Of a DNA stretch of 64,000 nt, positions 57,402-64,000 are shown in pieces. The notes below the pieces were generated by a model, which did not search any database, was not told where the DNA came from, and saw only the letters and a list, made by a program, of their open reading frames with translations. This DNA is from an archaeon. GTDB taxonomy: Archaea; Thermoproteota; Nitrososphaeria; Nitrososphaerales; UBA183. Position numbers and translations under genes: made by a program. The stretch is taken from NCBI GenBank assembly GCA_021828185.1, contig JAKASI010000004.1:148837-212836 (forward strand), written 5' to 3'. Within the stretch, counting starts at the first letter, position 1, and each line of letters begins with the position of its first letter.

Positions 57402-58356
57402 GCTTTGACAGCTCGGCCATCCTGGTCTCGAGGACGCGCCGGCTCGGGCTCCCCCTGGTCTCCTCGCTGGTGGCCTTGAGGGCTCCGGCCAGGTTCCCCC
57501 AGAAGGCTGCGGCCTTCGGCGCGCGTCCGGAGTTCGAATAGCAGACGTAGGCTGCCAGGAAGGCGTCCCCCGAGCCGGTGCTGTTTACCGCCTTCAGCCC
57601 CAGGGCCCCGAGAGACACCGGCGGGACCGCCTTCACAGAGTCCCCCCTGCCGACAAGGCACCCTGAGGGCCCGAGGGTCACGACCACCGTGAGGTCCGGG
57701 AAGTCCCCCGTGATGGAGAGCAGGGCATCCCGGGGGTCTTTCGAAGGGCTGAGCCTCAGGAGTTCGCTCCTGTCGAAGATTGCGTCGTCCGCAGTCTTCA
57801 GGACCTTCGAGAGGACGCCGTACCCCTCGCTGCACCGCACCCCCGGACTGTAGACGAGGCGGGCTCCACTGTCCTTCGCCTTTTCAGCCGCCGCCAGGGC
57901 AGTGGAGGTTGGGACGTCCATCAGAGCGACGGTCGAAGCGGAGGAGAGGGCCCGCCTTGGCCCTGGCATTTCGAGGTGCTCAGGATTCAACCCGTCGTTC
58001 GCGCCGAAGTGCGTGTGGATGGCCTTGCTCCCCGACCTGTCGACTACGATGTGCGCACCGCCCGACCTGCGTCCCCGGAGAGAGACCACCCCCTCGACGG
58101 ACACGCCCTCAACCTTCAGGCCGTCGCGCAGAGTCTTTCCCACCCTGTCTTCCCCGACCGCGCCGACGAAGGCGACTTTTCCTTTCCCCAGGATCCGAGC
58201 GGCGGCGACTGCCGCGTTCGCTCCCTTTCCTCCTGGCCCCTCCTCTATCAGGAGGACGGGGACCTCTTCGCCGGGGGCAGCAAAGTCATCCTCGAAGAGG
58301 GTGATGTCCCAGTTGATAGCACCGAGGACAGCGAGAAGGCGCCTTGGCGCGGTCGT
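57379..58356 (-). CDS. Ribokinase-like PfkB kinase (2), probable non-AUG start
   Basis: 325 residues if read from ACG 58356. The N-terminal ribokinase signature lies outside any standard start: LLAVLGAINWDITLFEDDF, GPGGKGANAAVAAARILG and FVGAVGEDRVGK are in one open frame upstream of the first ATG/GTG. The C-terminus has VNSTGSGDAFLAAYV with the catalytic Asp. ACG 58356 gives TAPRRLLAVLGAINWD with AGGGGG 9-10 nt before it; no ATG, GTG or TTG exists between the preceding stop codon and the ribokinase core. It follows proS closely. Likely phosphorylates the ribose released by the nucleoside hydrolase. Confidence 0.82.
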   Translation of the reverse strand, partial: TTAPRRLLAVLGAINWDITLFEDDFAAPGEEVPVLLIEEGPGGKGANAAVAAARILGKGKVAFVGAVGEDRVGKTLRDGLKVEGVSVEGVVSLRGRRSGGAHIVVDRSGSKAIHTHFGANDGLNPEHLEMPGPRRALSSASTVALMDVPTSTALAAAEKAKDSGARLVYSPGVRCSEGYGVLSKVLKTADDAIFDRSELLRLSPSKDPRDALLSITGDFPDLTVVVTLGPSGCLVGRGDSVKAVPPVSLGALGLKAVNSTGSGDAFLAAYVCYSNSGRAPKAAAFWGNLAGALKATSEETRGSPSRRVLETRMAELSKLTGQRPG

Positions 58357-58369
58357 GGGGCCTTTCCCC

Positions 58370-59809
58370 CTAGTACGACTTCCCGAAGTTCACGACCGAC
58401 CCTGCGTCCTGGCCGCAGACGACGCACTTCAGCTTAGACTCCTTCTGGTCCAGGGGGATGTTGAGAATCTTCCCTCCAGTCTCTTCCTTCAGCTTGGCCT
58501 CGCACGCGGGGCTGTCGCACCAGGGGACCCTTATGATCCCCCCCTTCGTGATCAGCTTCTTCAGTTCGGCCATGGTGCCAGCTTCGTGGGTGTTCTTCGC
58601 CAGAGCATCAGAAGCGCGGCTGAACAGGGTCTGGTGAATGGAATCCAGCTCCTTGGAGACCTCAGCCGCAAGCGATGGAAGCCTGACCGTCCTCTTTGCA
58701 CCTGTGTCCCGTCTGACGAGTACCGCCTGTCTTTCCTTCAGGTCCCTGGGTCCGAACTCGATCCGGAGAGGGACCCCCTTCAGCTCCCATTCGTTGAACT
58801 TCCTTCCTGGTGTGAGATTGTCCCTGTCGTCGAGAAGGACCCTGAACCCAGAGAGCGCATCCCTGAGCTTCCCCGCCTGTTCGACTATCGCCTGCTTGTT
58901 TTCGTCGTTCACGATGGGGACAAGCACCACCTGCACCTCCGCCAGCCTCGGCGGGATCACTGCACCCCTGTTGTCGCTGTGCACAGCCAGCATTACCCCG
59001 ATCTCCCTCGTCGTGAGGGCCCAGGTGTTCTGCCAGGCGTATTGCTTGTTTCCTTCCTTGTCGATGAACACTATCCCGAACGCCTTCGAGAAGTTCTGGC
59101 CGTCGGAGTGCCATGGCGGCCCCTGGATCGCCTTCCCGTCAGGGAGGAGGTGCTCGATGCTGTAGCTGGCAACTGCTCCTGCGAATTTCTCGGTGTCGGA
59201 CTTGCGCCCCAGATAGCCTGGGAGCGCCATGAAGTCCTCTGTTATCTTCTTGTAGATCCCCATGATCTCCGTCCTTTCAGCCTCCGCACCTTCCTCCGTC
59301 GCGAAGAGGCTGTGCCCCTCGTTCCACAGGAACTCCCGCGTCCGAAGCAGAGGAGTCGGATGCTTGAACTCCCAGCGAACGACGTTGTTCCACTGGTTGA
59401 GCCTCAGAGGGAGGTCGCGCCAGGACCTTATCCAGCGCGAGATCACTTCATACATCACCGCCTCAGAAGTGGGCCTGATCGCCAGCCTTTCGTCGAGCTT
59501 TGACCCCCCTGCCTCCGTGACCCAGGCGACCTCGGGCGCGAACCCCTCGACGTGCTCGGCCTCCTTTCTGAGGAGGCGCTCCGGGATGAAGATTGGGAAG
59601 TAGGCGTTCTTGATCCCGACCTTCTTGAACTCCGAATCAGTTGCCCTGACTATGTTCTCCCAGATGGCGTACCCGGCGGGTCTGAAGACCATGCACCCGG
59701 ATACCGGGCTGTAGTCAGCCAGCTCCGCTTTTAGCATGACCTGCGTATACCATTCGTCGAAATTCTCCTCCTTCTTCGCGGTCAATCCCTCCTGGCTGGC
59801 TCCGGACAT
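58370..59809 (-). CDS. proS: Prolyl-tRNA synthetase (archaeal/eukaryal type)
   Basis: 479 residues. NFDEWYTQVMLKAELADYSPVSGCMVFRPAGYAIWENI at the N-terminus (split signature), LAIRPTSEAVMYEVISRW, motif 2 NVVRWEFKHPTPLLRTREFLWNEGHS and motif 3 IGVMLAVHSDNRGAVIPPRLAEVQV. The C-terminal zinc-like domain has CDSPACEAKL and CVVCGQDA, ending KSY with the usual terminal Tyr. ATG 59809 is about 30 nt from a TATA-like CATTAAGC. Confidence 0.96.
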   Translation of the reverse strand: MSGASQEGLTAKKEENFDEWYTQVMLKAELADYSPVSGCMVFRPAGYAIWENIVRATDSEFKKVGIKNAYFPIFIPERLLRKEAEHVEGFAPEVAWVTEAGGSKLDERLAIRPTSEAVMYEVISRWIRSWRDLPLRLNQWNNVVRWEFKHPTPLLRTREFLWNEGHSLFATEEGAEAERTEIMGIYKKITEDFMALPGYLGRKSDTEKFAGAVASYSIEHLLPDGKAIQGPPWHSDGQNFSKAFGIVFIDKEGNKQYAWQNTWALTTREIGVMLAVHSDNRGAVIPPRLAEVQVVLVPIVNDENKQAIVEQAGKLRDALSGFRVLLDDRDNLTPGRKFNEWELKGVPLRIEFGPRDLKERQAVLVRRDTGAKRTVRLPSLAAEVSKELDSIHQTLFSRASDALAKNTHEAGTMAELKKLITKGGIIRVPWCDSPACEAKLKEETGGKILNIPLDQKESKLKCVVCGQDAGSVVNFGKSY

Positions 59810-59867
59810 TCGCTCTTCCCGCTCCGTGGATTGCGCTTAATGAAGGTGCCCCTTCGGAATCCACACT

Positions 59868-60464
59868 TCAGAAGCTGAAAGCGATGATGAACACGCCGAG
59901 CGTGAGGAAGACGGCGGCCGAGACATAGCGCAGCCTTTCGGGGGTCAGGACCCTGCCGAGCCTGTTGCCGAGGGCGGTCTCCAGCGCTGCTGCGGAGAAG
60001 AGGCCCGTGCACGCCCCCAGGAAGACGAGCAGCGGGTCGGCGTATCGGGCGACGAAGACTATCGTCAAGACCTCCGTGGCGTCCCCGGCGATGTCGAGGA
60101 GGACCAGAGCCGCGACCAGGGCAAAGAACGCCCTCAACGAATTTCCAGTTCTCTCCACCCTGGCCTCCTGCTCTTCGACTTCCCTGAGCCCCACCAGGGC
60201 CCTCGCCTCCCAGAGGCCATAGGCGATCATGACCACCCCTCCGGCCAGGTGGACCCAGCTGACCGGAACGACGACGATGAGCAAGCTTCCCAGGGTCACG
60301 AAGAGGGCCGTGGTTATCGCGAAGGCGGCGATGCCGGCGAGGAAAGCTGCGTGGGCCCTGACCCTGGTGGAGACTGTTATGAGCAAGAACGCGTCCTTGT
60401 CGGCGAGCTCAGCGAGGAATATCGCGCCGGCGATTCCCCCGAAGGCCGTGAGAAAGTCGGTCAT
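59868..60464 (-). CDS. GDT1/UPF0016-like membrane transporter, variant motifs
   Basis: 198 residues, six membrane segments in two repeats of three, with a charged loop between (REVEEQEARVERTG). Repeat 1 has FLAELADKDAFLL and repeat 2 has LLDIAGDATEVLTI at the positions of the ExGDKS/T motifs of GDT1/TMEM165 Mn2+/Ca2+ transporters. Both motifs deviate (ADKD, AGDATE), so the ion may differ. No strong promoter is visible; it starts 25 bp after the stop of the next membrane protein gene and is probably in the same operon. Confidence 0.6.
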   Translation of the reverse strand: MTDFLTAFGGIAGAIFLAELADKDAFLLITVSTRVRAHAAFLAGIAAFAITTALFVTLGSLLIVVVPVSWVHLAGGVVMIAYGLWEARALVGLREVEEQEARVERTGNSLRAFFALVAALVLLDIAGDATEVLTIVFVARYADPLLVFLGACTGLFSAAALETALGNRLGRVLTPERLRYVSAAVFLTLGVFIIAFSF

Positions 60465-60488
60465 CGGACGACCAGGGGTCCCCTGACC

Positions 60489-61106
60489 CTATTCTTCCTT
60501 CTCTGATACCTTCATTCTATGTGGAGCGAGGTACAGGAAGATCCCTACGACGAGGAGGACGAACGCTATCCCGACCCCGAGGGCGGGCTGGCGCTTGCCG
60601 ACTTCATACAGTGAAGCAGGGACCAGGAGCAGGGCCACCAGGGCTGCGAAGTTCCGGTTCATGACGGACTCCAGCCTGACCTTTATGATCAGGAGGTAGC
60701 TGAAGAGGACCATCATCGCGGGGAAGACGAGCCCGTACCTCCCGACGATGAAGTCGGTCGCGGCTCCCCCGAGGTTCGTGAACCCATTGGCGTACCAGGC
60801 CGATAGAATCACTACGACGAGACTTGCCACAGCTACGGACTGCAGGGTCCCCCCGAGGGAAAGGAGCTTCGCCGGCCTCTCTGCCGCCTCGGTGCCGTTC
60901 ACTTCGATCATCACCCCGAGCAGGATGGCCAAGGAGCCAACGATGAACAGGGTTGGATCCCTCGTGACCGTCAGGTACACGGCGGTTGGCAGGAGCGCAG
61001 AAGCGCCGCTCTCGGCCCAGAGCACTATGGCATATCCGAACGCGCCCAGGAAGGGAACAAGATAGAGGAGAGTCGAAAGGTCTTCATACCGTCCCCTGCT
61101 GCTCAT
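60489..61106 (-). CDS. Six-helix membrane protein, unknown
   Basis: 205 residues with about six membrane segments and a short charged C-terminus. No motif recognised. ATG 61106 lies 27 nt from a TATA-like GTTTTAAGCC, a typical leaderless promoter. Upstream partner of the GDT1-like gene. Confidence 0.65.
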   Translation of the reverse strand: MSSRGRYEDLSTLLYLVPFLGAFGYAIVLWAESGASALLPTAVYLTVTRDPTLFIVGSLAILLGVMIEVNGTEAAERPAKLLSLGGTLQSVAVASLVVVILSAWYANGFTNLGGAATDFIVGRYGLVFPAMMVLFSYLLIIKVRLESVMNRNFAALVALLLVPASLYEVGKRQPALGVGIAFVLLVVGIFLYLAPHRMKVSEKEE

Positions 61107-61272
61107 TGATTCGCCTGCGCGACCGGGTTGGGCTTAAAACCATTGCGAAGCCCCCACGCGTCGCAGCCGCCGAAGGGACTCCTGGTCATCGGGTGGGCCC
61201 GGTCATGCTCAGCCTGGGTGTCCGGCTGCCACCCGGAGCCCTGGCGTATGACCAAGGTCTTCGCCAGGGGAG

Positions 61273-61616
61273 GTCCTCCAAAGCCGGTGCGGCGGGACGC
61301 CATTGCGAGGACCAATACCGCGGCCGCGGTTATGCAGAGCGAGAAGGCGACGTCTGCCAGGTCCTTGAAGTCGACGGAGATTTAAGATGGGCATGGCCAT
61401 CAGCCCCACGAACGCGGCTGCCGGCCCGACCCCCGGGACGGTCCGCGTCCTGACCAAGCGCGCAAGGAGTCCTCCGGCGAGTATCCCTGCCAAGGCCAGA
61501 AGGTAGTCGACGGGACCCGCCCTCCAGACCGAAGCATGGTGAAGGTAGGTCTTCAGAGCACCGGATAACGCCAGCCCGATCGAGAGGAGGACGGCTCCTT
61601 GGTCGAACTTCTTCAC
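61273..61616 (-). pseudogene. Decayed small membrane protein gene
   Basis: From GTG 61616 a frame encodes KKFDQGAVLLSIGLALSGALKTYL and a second hydrophobic part (LLALAGILAGGLLARLV, AAAFVGLMAMPILN). Near 61380 the reading shifts: in a different frame ISVDFKDLADVAFSLCITAAAVLVLAMASRR continues as another membrane helix. A 2-base loss would explain this. The remainder of 61107-61844 (about 740 bp) holds no convincing gene; only the promoter of the six-helix protein and unstructured sequence are seen. Confidence 0.35.
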
Positions 61617-61844
61617 ACCACGTCGCCCTAAGGCAGGTCCGAACCCTGGCCGACCGGCGTGGTGAAAAGTGGGGGGTACGAAGTCGGTGCAGGGAGCGCG
61701 GAGGCACCGGTGACTGCACGACAGCAAACCGAAGGCAAAAGCCATCCTTCGCTGCGGCTCCAGACTACTTATGCAGGGCGACAACTCTCATCTCGGGGAA
61801 TCGGGCACTGGCTCACCCCGCCCCGGCTGGAGTACCCCTCCGCG

Positions 61845-62621
61845 CTAGAACGGTAGCACGGTTGTCCGACCGAAGGTGAGGTACGCCGTGTGCCCCACCA
61901 TGATGTTCGACGGGCGCGTCATCCCCACCCTCGCTTCGAGGTTCCTGAGCAGGATCTCCATGGTCTCCACGTTCACGAACCCCTCCTCCCTCATCTTCGC
62001 CACCAGCTTCTCCGCCTGGTTGGTGGTGGGGGTGACTGCCGCCATGGGGGCCGAGGGTTTGAGGCTCTCCCTCATGCTGTGCACCACCTCCCAGGGGTCC
62101 CCGACATCGAGGATCCCGGCGTCCATCCCCTTCTCCTTGAACCCCTCTCTCGAGTCCCCGATGTTGAAGGTCACGAACTCGGATAGCCCGAGCCGTTCGA
62201 TATTCCGTCTAGCTACGTCTTGGAACTCGGGGTTGAGGTCGTAGGTGTAGACCATCCCCGTCGGCTGGACCAGATAGGCCATCAGAGCCGTCGTGGCTCC
62301 GCTCCCGGTCCCTGTTTCGAGGACCCTGGACCCTGCATGGACCCCCAGCTTCACAGCCATGAGGCCGAGGTCCTTCGGGTAGATCACCTGGGTCTTCCTC
62401 GCCAGCTTCATGACCAGGTCTTCGATCGTGGGCTCGAGGATGGTGAGCTCGTCCCCCATGGTCGTGGTCACCGTGATTCCGAACTCCTTGCCGACGAGCG
62501 CGGCCACGTCGAGGATCCCGAGGTGGGTGTGCAGCTTCGGGGTGTCCTTCGGGCGGACGAGCCATCTGCGCCTCCTGTCCCTGTAGACCAGGACGAAGGA
62601 GTCTTCGCTGATTGTCCCCAA
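61845..62621 (-). CDS. trmI: tRNA (adenine-N1)-methyltransferase TrmI
   Basis: 258 residues. Methylates A57/A58 in the T loop of tRNAs using SAM. The N-terminal beta domain is followed by ILEPTIEDLVMKLARKTQVIYPKDLGLM, the SAM site VLETGTGSGATTALMA, YTYDLNPEFQDVARRN and FNIGDSREGF. TTG 62621 ends 3 bp after the endA stop, indicating an operon with endA and the DUF47 gene. Confidence 0.92.
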   Translation of the reverse strand: MGTISEDSFVLVYRDRRRRWLVRPKDTPKLHTHLGILDVAALVGKEFGITVTTTMGDELTILEPTIEDLVMKLARKTQVIYPKDLGLMAVKLGVHAGSRVLETGTGSGATTALMAYLVQPTGMVYTYDLNPEFQDVARRNIERLGLSEFVTFNIGDSREGFKEKGMDAGILDVGDPWEVVHSMRESLKPSAPMAAVTPTTNQAEKLVAKMREEGFVNVETMEILLRNLEARVGMTRPSNIMVGHTAYLTFGRTTVLPF

Positions 62622-62624
62622 CGG

Positions 62625-63179
62625 TTAGGCGCGCCACCAGTCGTACCTTAGGAAGTCGATGGTCTTCCTGTCCTTGTCGGATATGGCGATGATGAACTGC
62701 TTCCTGACAGTGGTCGCGAGCCTCCCGGACCTCACCATCGAAGTGGCAGTCATCCTAGAATCTGGGGAAACCACCTGGACGATGTAGGGGGCGTGGTCTA
62801 TCCCCGGGCCGTGCTCGTAGACTGCGAAGTCGGAACCGAACTTGATCCCCGGAGTGACGACGAACCCGTCCTCTCGGAGCTTCCTGTAAACCATGAACTT
62901 CTCGGCGAAGTCGGTGTAGGACGCCTCGCAGATCACGTGCAGCTGTTTCGGTGAGAGCTCCCTGCCGGTCTGATCCTCGACTTCGACTGCTTTCTTCGTC
63001 GCCAGGTAGTACCCTTCCATCAGGTCCAGAATGAGCGGAGCGTCGAACTCGAAGTCTTTGGGCTTCGGGATCCCGAGCGGCTTGCCGTAGTACCCCTCTT
63101 TGAAGAGCCTCCGGGACGCTTCGATGTCCCATATCACGATCCTGTTCTCGAAGAGCCTCCCCTTCGCCTTCTTCGGCAT
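62625..63179 (-). CDS. endA: tRNA-splicing endonuclease EndA
   Basis: 184 residues, single catalytic-type subunit. The catalytic triad is visible: Tyr in FAVYEHGPGIDHAPYIV, His in the same block and Lys in RLATTVRKQFIIA. N-terminal domain as in crenarchaeal-type short EndA. Cuts bulge-helix-bulge introns in pre-tRNA. Encoded between trmI and the DUF47 gene: a tRNA-processing operon. Confidence 0.93.
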   Translation of the reverse strand: MPKKAKGRLFENRIVIWDIEASRRLFKEGYYGKPLGIPKPKDFEFDAPLILDLMEGYYLATKKAVEVEDQTGRELSPKQLHVICEASYTDFAEKFMVYRKLREDGFVVTPGIKFGSDFAVYEHGPGIDHAPYIVQVVSPDSRMTATSMVRSGRLATTVRKQFIIAISDKDRKTIDFLRYDWWRA

Positions 63180-63181
63180 GG

Positions 63182-63835
63182 CTAGAGGCCCAGCGCTAGG
63201 ATGGTGCTGGCGTCGGCGGCGTCGAGCATGGCGTCGGCGCAGTTCTCGATGGCTTCGATGACTTCCTTGACGGTTATGAGCTCCTTCACGTTCGCTGCGG
63301 TCTTCATCACCATGGCTGCCGCCTCCCGGTAGTTGCTGTCAATCGACCCCTCGATCTGCTGGACCTGGGCGGCCATCTGGATCGACTGGTCCGAGTTTAT
63401 CGAGAGGGCCCTGATGCTCTCGTTAAGCTTCGAAATCCCGTCGATGAGGAGCCCAAGGAGCTGGGTGATCGAAGAAATGTACTTCTTGTTCTTGGCCGAC
63501 GTCTTCGCCAGCTGGGACATCTTGAACGCGACCCCGTTGATGTGCCCGAAGATGTCTTCGACGGCGAACGCCGCCCTGAGGAGGTCCTCACGGTTGACCA
63601 GCAGAGTCCCGACCTGGGAGAGTTCACGGATCAAGGCAGTCCTCAGGGTCATCACGTCCCTTTCTGCCTGGTTGACGCGTTCGAGGGCCGCCGAGACCTG
63701 GTCCTTATCCCCCTTCGTCAGACCGCTGAACTCGTCCAGGAGGACCCTGGCGGCGTCTAGGACCCGCCTCATCTCGTCCTGTAGAACTACAATTGTCCGC
63801 CTTCTGGCTTGGGTTTCCCCTTCTTGCCCCGACAC
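63182..63835 (-). CDS. DUF47 (PhoU-like) protein
   Basis: 217 residues, almost entirely helical, with coiled-coil-like heptads (EVIEAIENCADAMLDAADAS near the C-terminus is the typical DUF47 end). The family is related to PhoU and is often linked to phosphate permeases. GTG 63835 lies about 38 nt after a TATA-like GTTTTAAATC. First gene of the unit with endA and trmI. Confidence 0.72.
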   Translation of the reverse strand: MSGQEGETQARRRTIVVLQDEMRRVLDAARVLLDEFSGLTKGDKDQVSAALERVNQAERDVMTLRTALIRELSQVGTLLVNREDLLRAAFAVEDIFGHINGVAFKMSQLAKTSAKNKKYISSITQLLGLLIDGISKLNESIRALSINSDQSIQMAAQVQQIEGSIDSNYREAAAMVMKTAANVKELITVKEVIEAIENCADAMLDAADASTILALGL

Positions 63836-63932
63836 TAACCTGCTCGCTCCAACCCTTTGGGTGATGGCGATTTAAAACTGAGGCAAGAATCGGAAAGGAT
63901 TCTTGAAATTATTCCAAAATTGACTGGCGGCA

Positions 63933-64000
63933 CTACCTCTTGTCTGATTCTTTCGCGTATTCGCGCAGCGGTGCGATGAGGTTAGTGAACTCCATGGGGA
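63933..64000 (-). CDS. C-terminal end of a gene running off the right edge
   Basis: A minus-strand frame enters at the edge and ends at TAG 63933-63935, giving PMEFTNLIAPLREYAKESDKR. Too short to identify. The A/T-rich DNA between it and 63835 carries the DUF47 promoter. Confidence 0.4.
   Translation of the reverse strand, partial: PMEFTNLIAPLREYAKESDKR

Noticed and set aside
57902..59503. Long open plus-strand frame of 533 codons
   Set aside because: Antisense to prolyl-tRNA synthetase and the ribokinase; no family motif.

Overview
The window is a gene-dense, high-GC archaeal chromosome segment. Archaeal markers include transcription factor B, RNA polymerase subunit P (Rpo12), a family B DNA polymerase, an archaeal threonyl-tRNA synthetase with its own editing domain, an archaetidyl-type CDP-alcohol transferase, and the HMG-CoA synthase/thiolase/DUF35 trio of the archaeal mevalonate route. 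Ribosomal protein eS26 points to the TACK/Asgard side rather than to Euryarchaeota. With fixABCX-like electron transfer flavoprotein genes and no ammonia-oxidation genes, I favour a heterotrophic Thermoproteota lineage (Nitrososphaeria- or Bathyarchaeia-like); this placement is inference. Many genes have an A/T-rich TATA-like box about 24-32 nt upstream of the start codon in otherwise GC-rich DNA, which implies mostly leaderless mRNAs. GTG and TTG starts are common, and I used this spacing to choose many starts.

Layout. 1-6.6 kb: partial glyA, an etfB-etfA-fixCX operon and a divergent pair of malate dehydrogenase paralogues. 6.7-12.5 kb: a winged-helix regulator with a membrane protein, a DRG GTPase, a zinc-finger/transmembrane protein, an MDR dehydrogenase, an LsrF-like thiolase and small zinc ribbons. 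12.4-16.5 kb: a CPBP protease, a dUTPase-like protein and an unusual YhfC-like/permease fusion with an ABC ATPase whose Walker A is altered. 16.5-24.4 kb: TFB, an XRE-type regulator, a MurG-like glycosyltransferase, DUF92, GlyRS and a CPA2 antiporter. 24.6-29.8 kb: the mevalonate entry trio, Rpo12 and surface-sugar genes. 29.9-37.8 kb: PolB, a broken MscS gene, the agmatine-to-putrescine genes aguB-aguA, ThrRS and a CDP-alcohol transferase. 37.8-41.8 kb: glycosyltransferases and a sugar epimerase.

About 41.79-49.27 kb is an integrated mobile element, flanked by a 10-bp direct repeat and less GC-rich than its surroundings. It carries an RHH-P-loop ATPase, small zinc proteins, a RelE-type toxin with its antitoxin, an SF3 (D5-like) helicase, a winged-helix/zinc-ribbon protein and a tyrosine integrase. 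Several of its genes share a repeated upstream module. The right repeat falls on the 5' end of a cyclophilin gene, so the element appears to have separated that gene from the epimerase operon and to supply a new promoter.

50-58.4 kb holds a nucleoside-use region: nucleoside hydrolase, a BMP-type ABC importer (binding protein, double ATPase, two permeases) and two PfkB-family sugar/nucleoside kinases. 58.4-64 kb has ProRS, two membrane proteins, a decayed membrane gene, TrmI, EndA and a DUF47/PhoU-like protein. I saw no rRNA, tRNA or CRISPR array.
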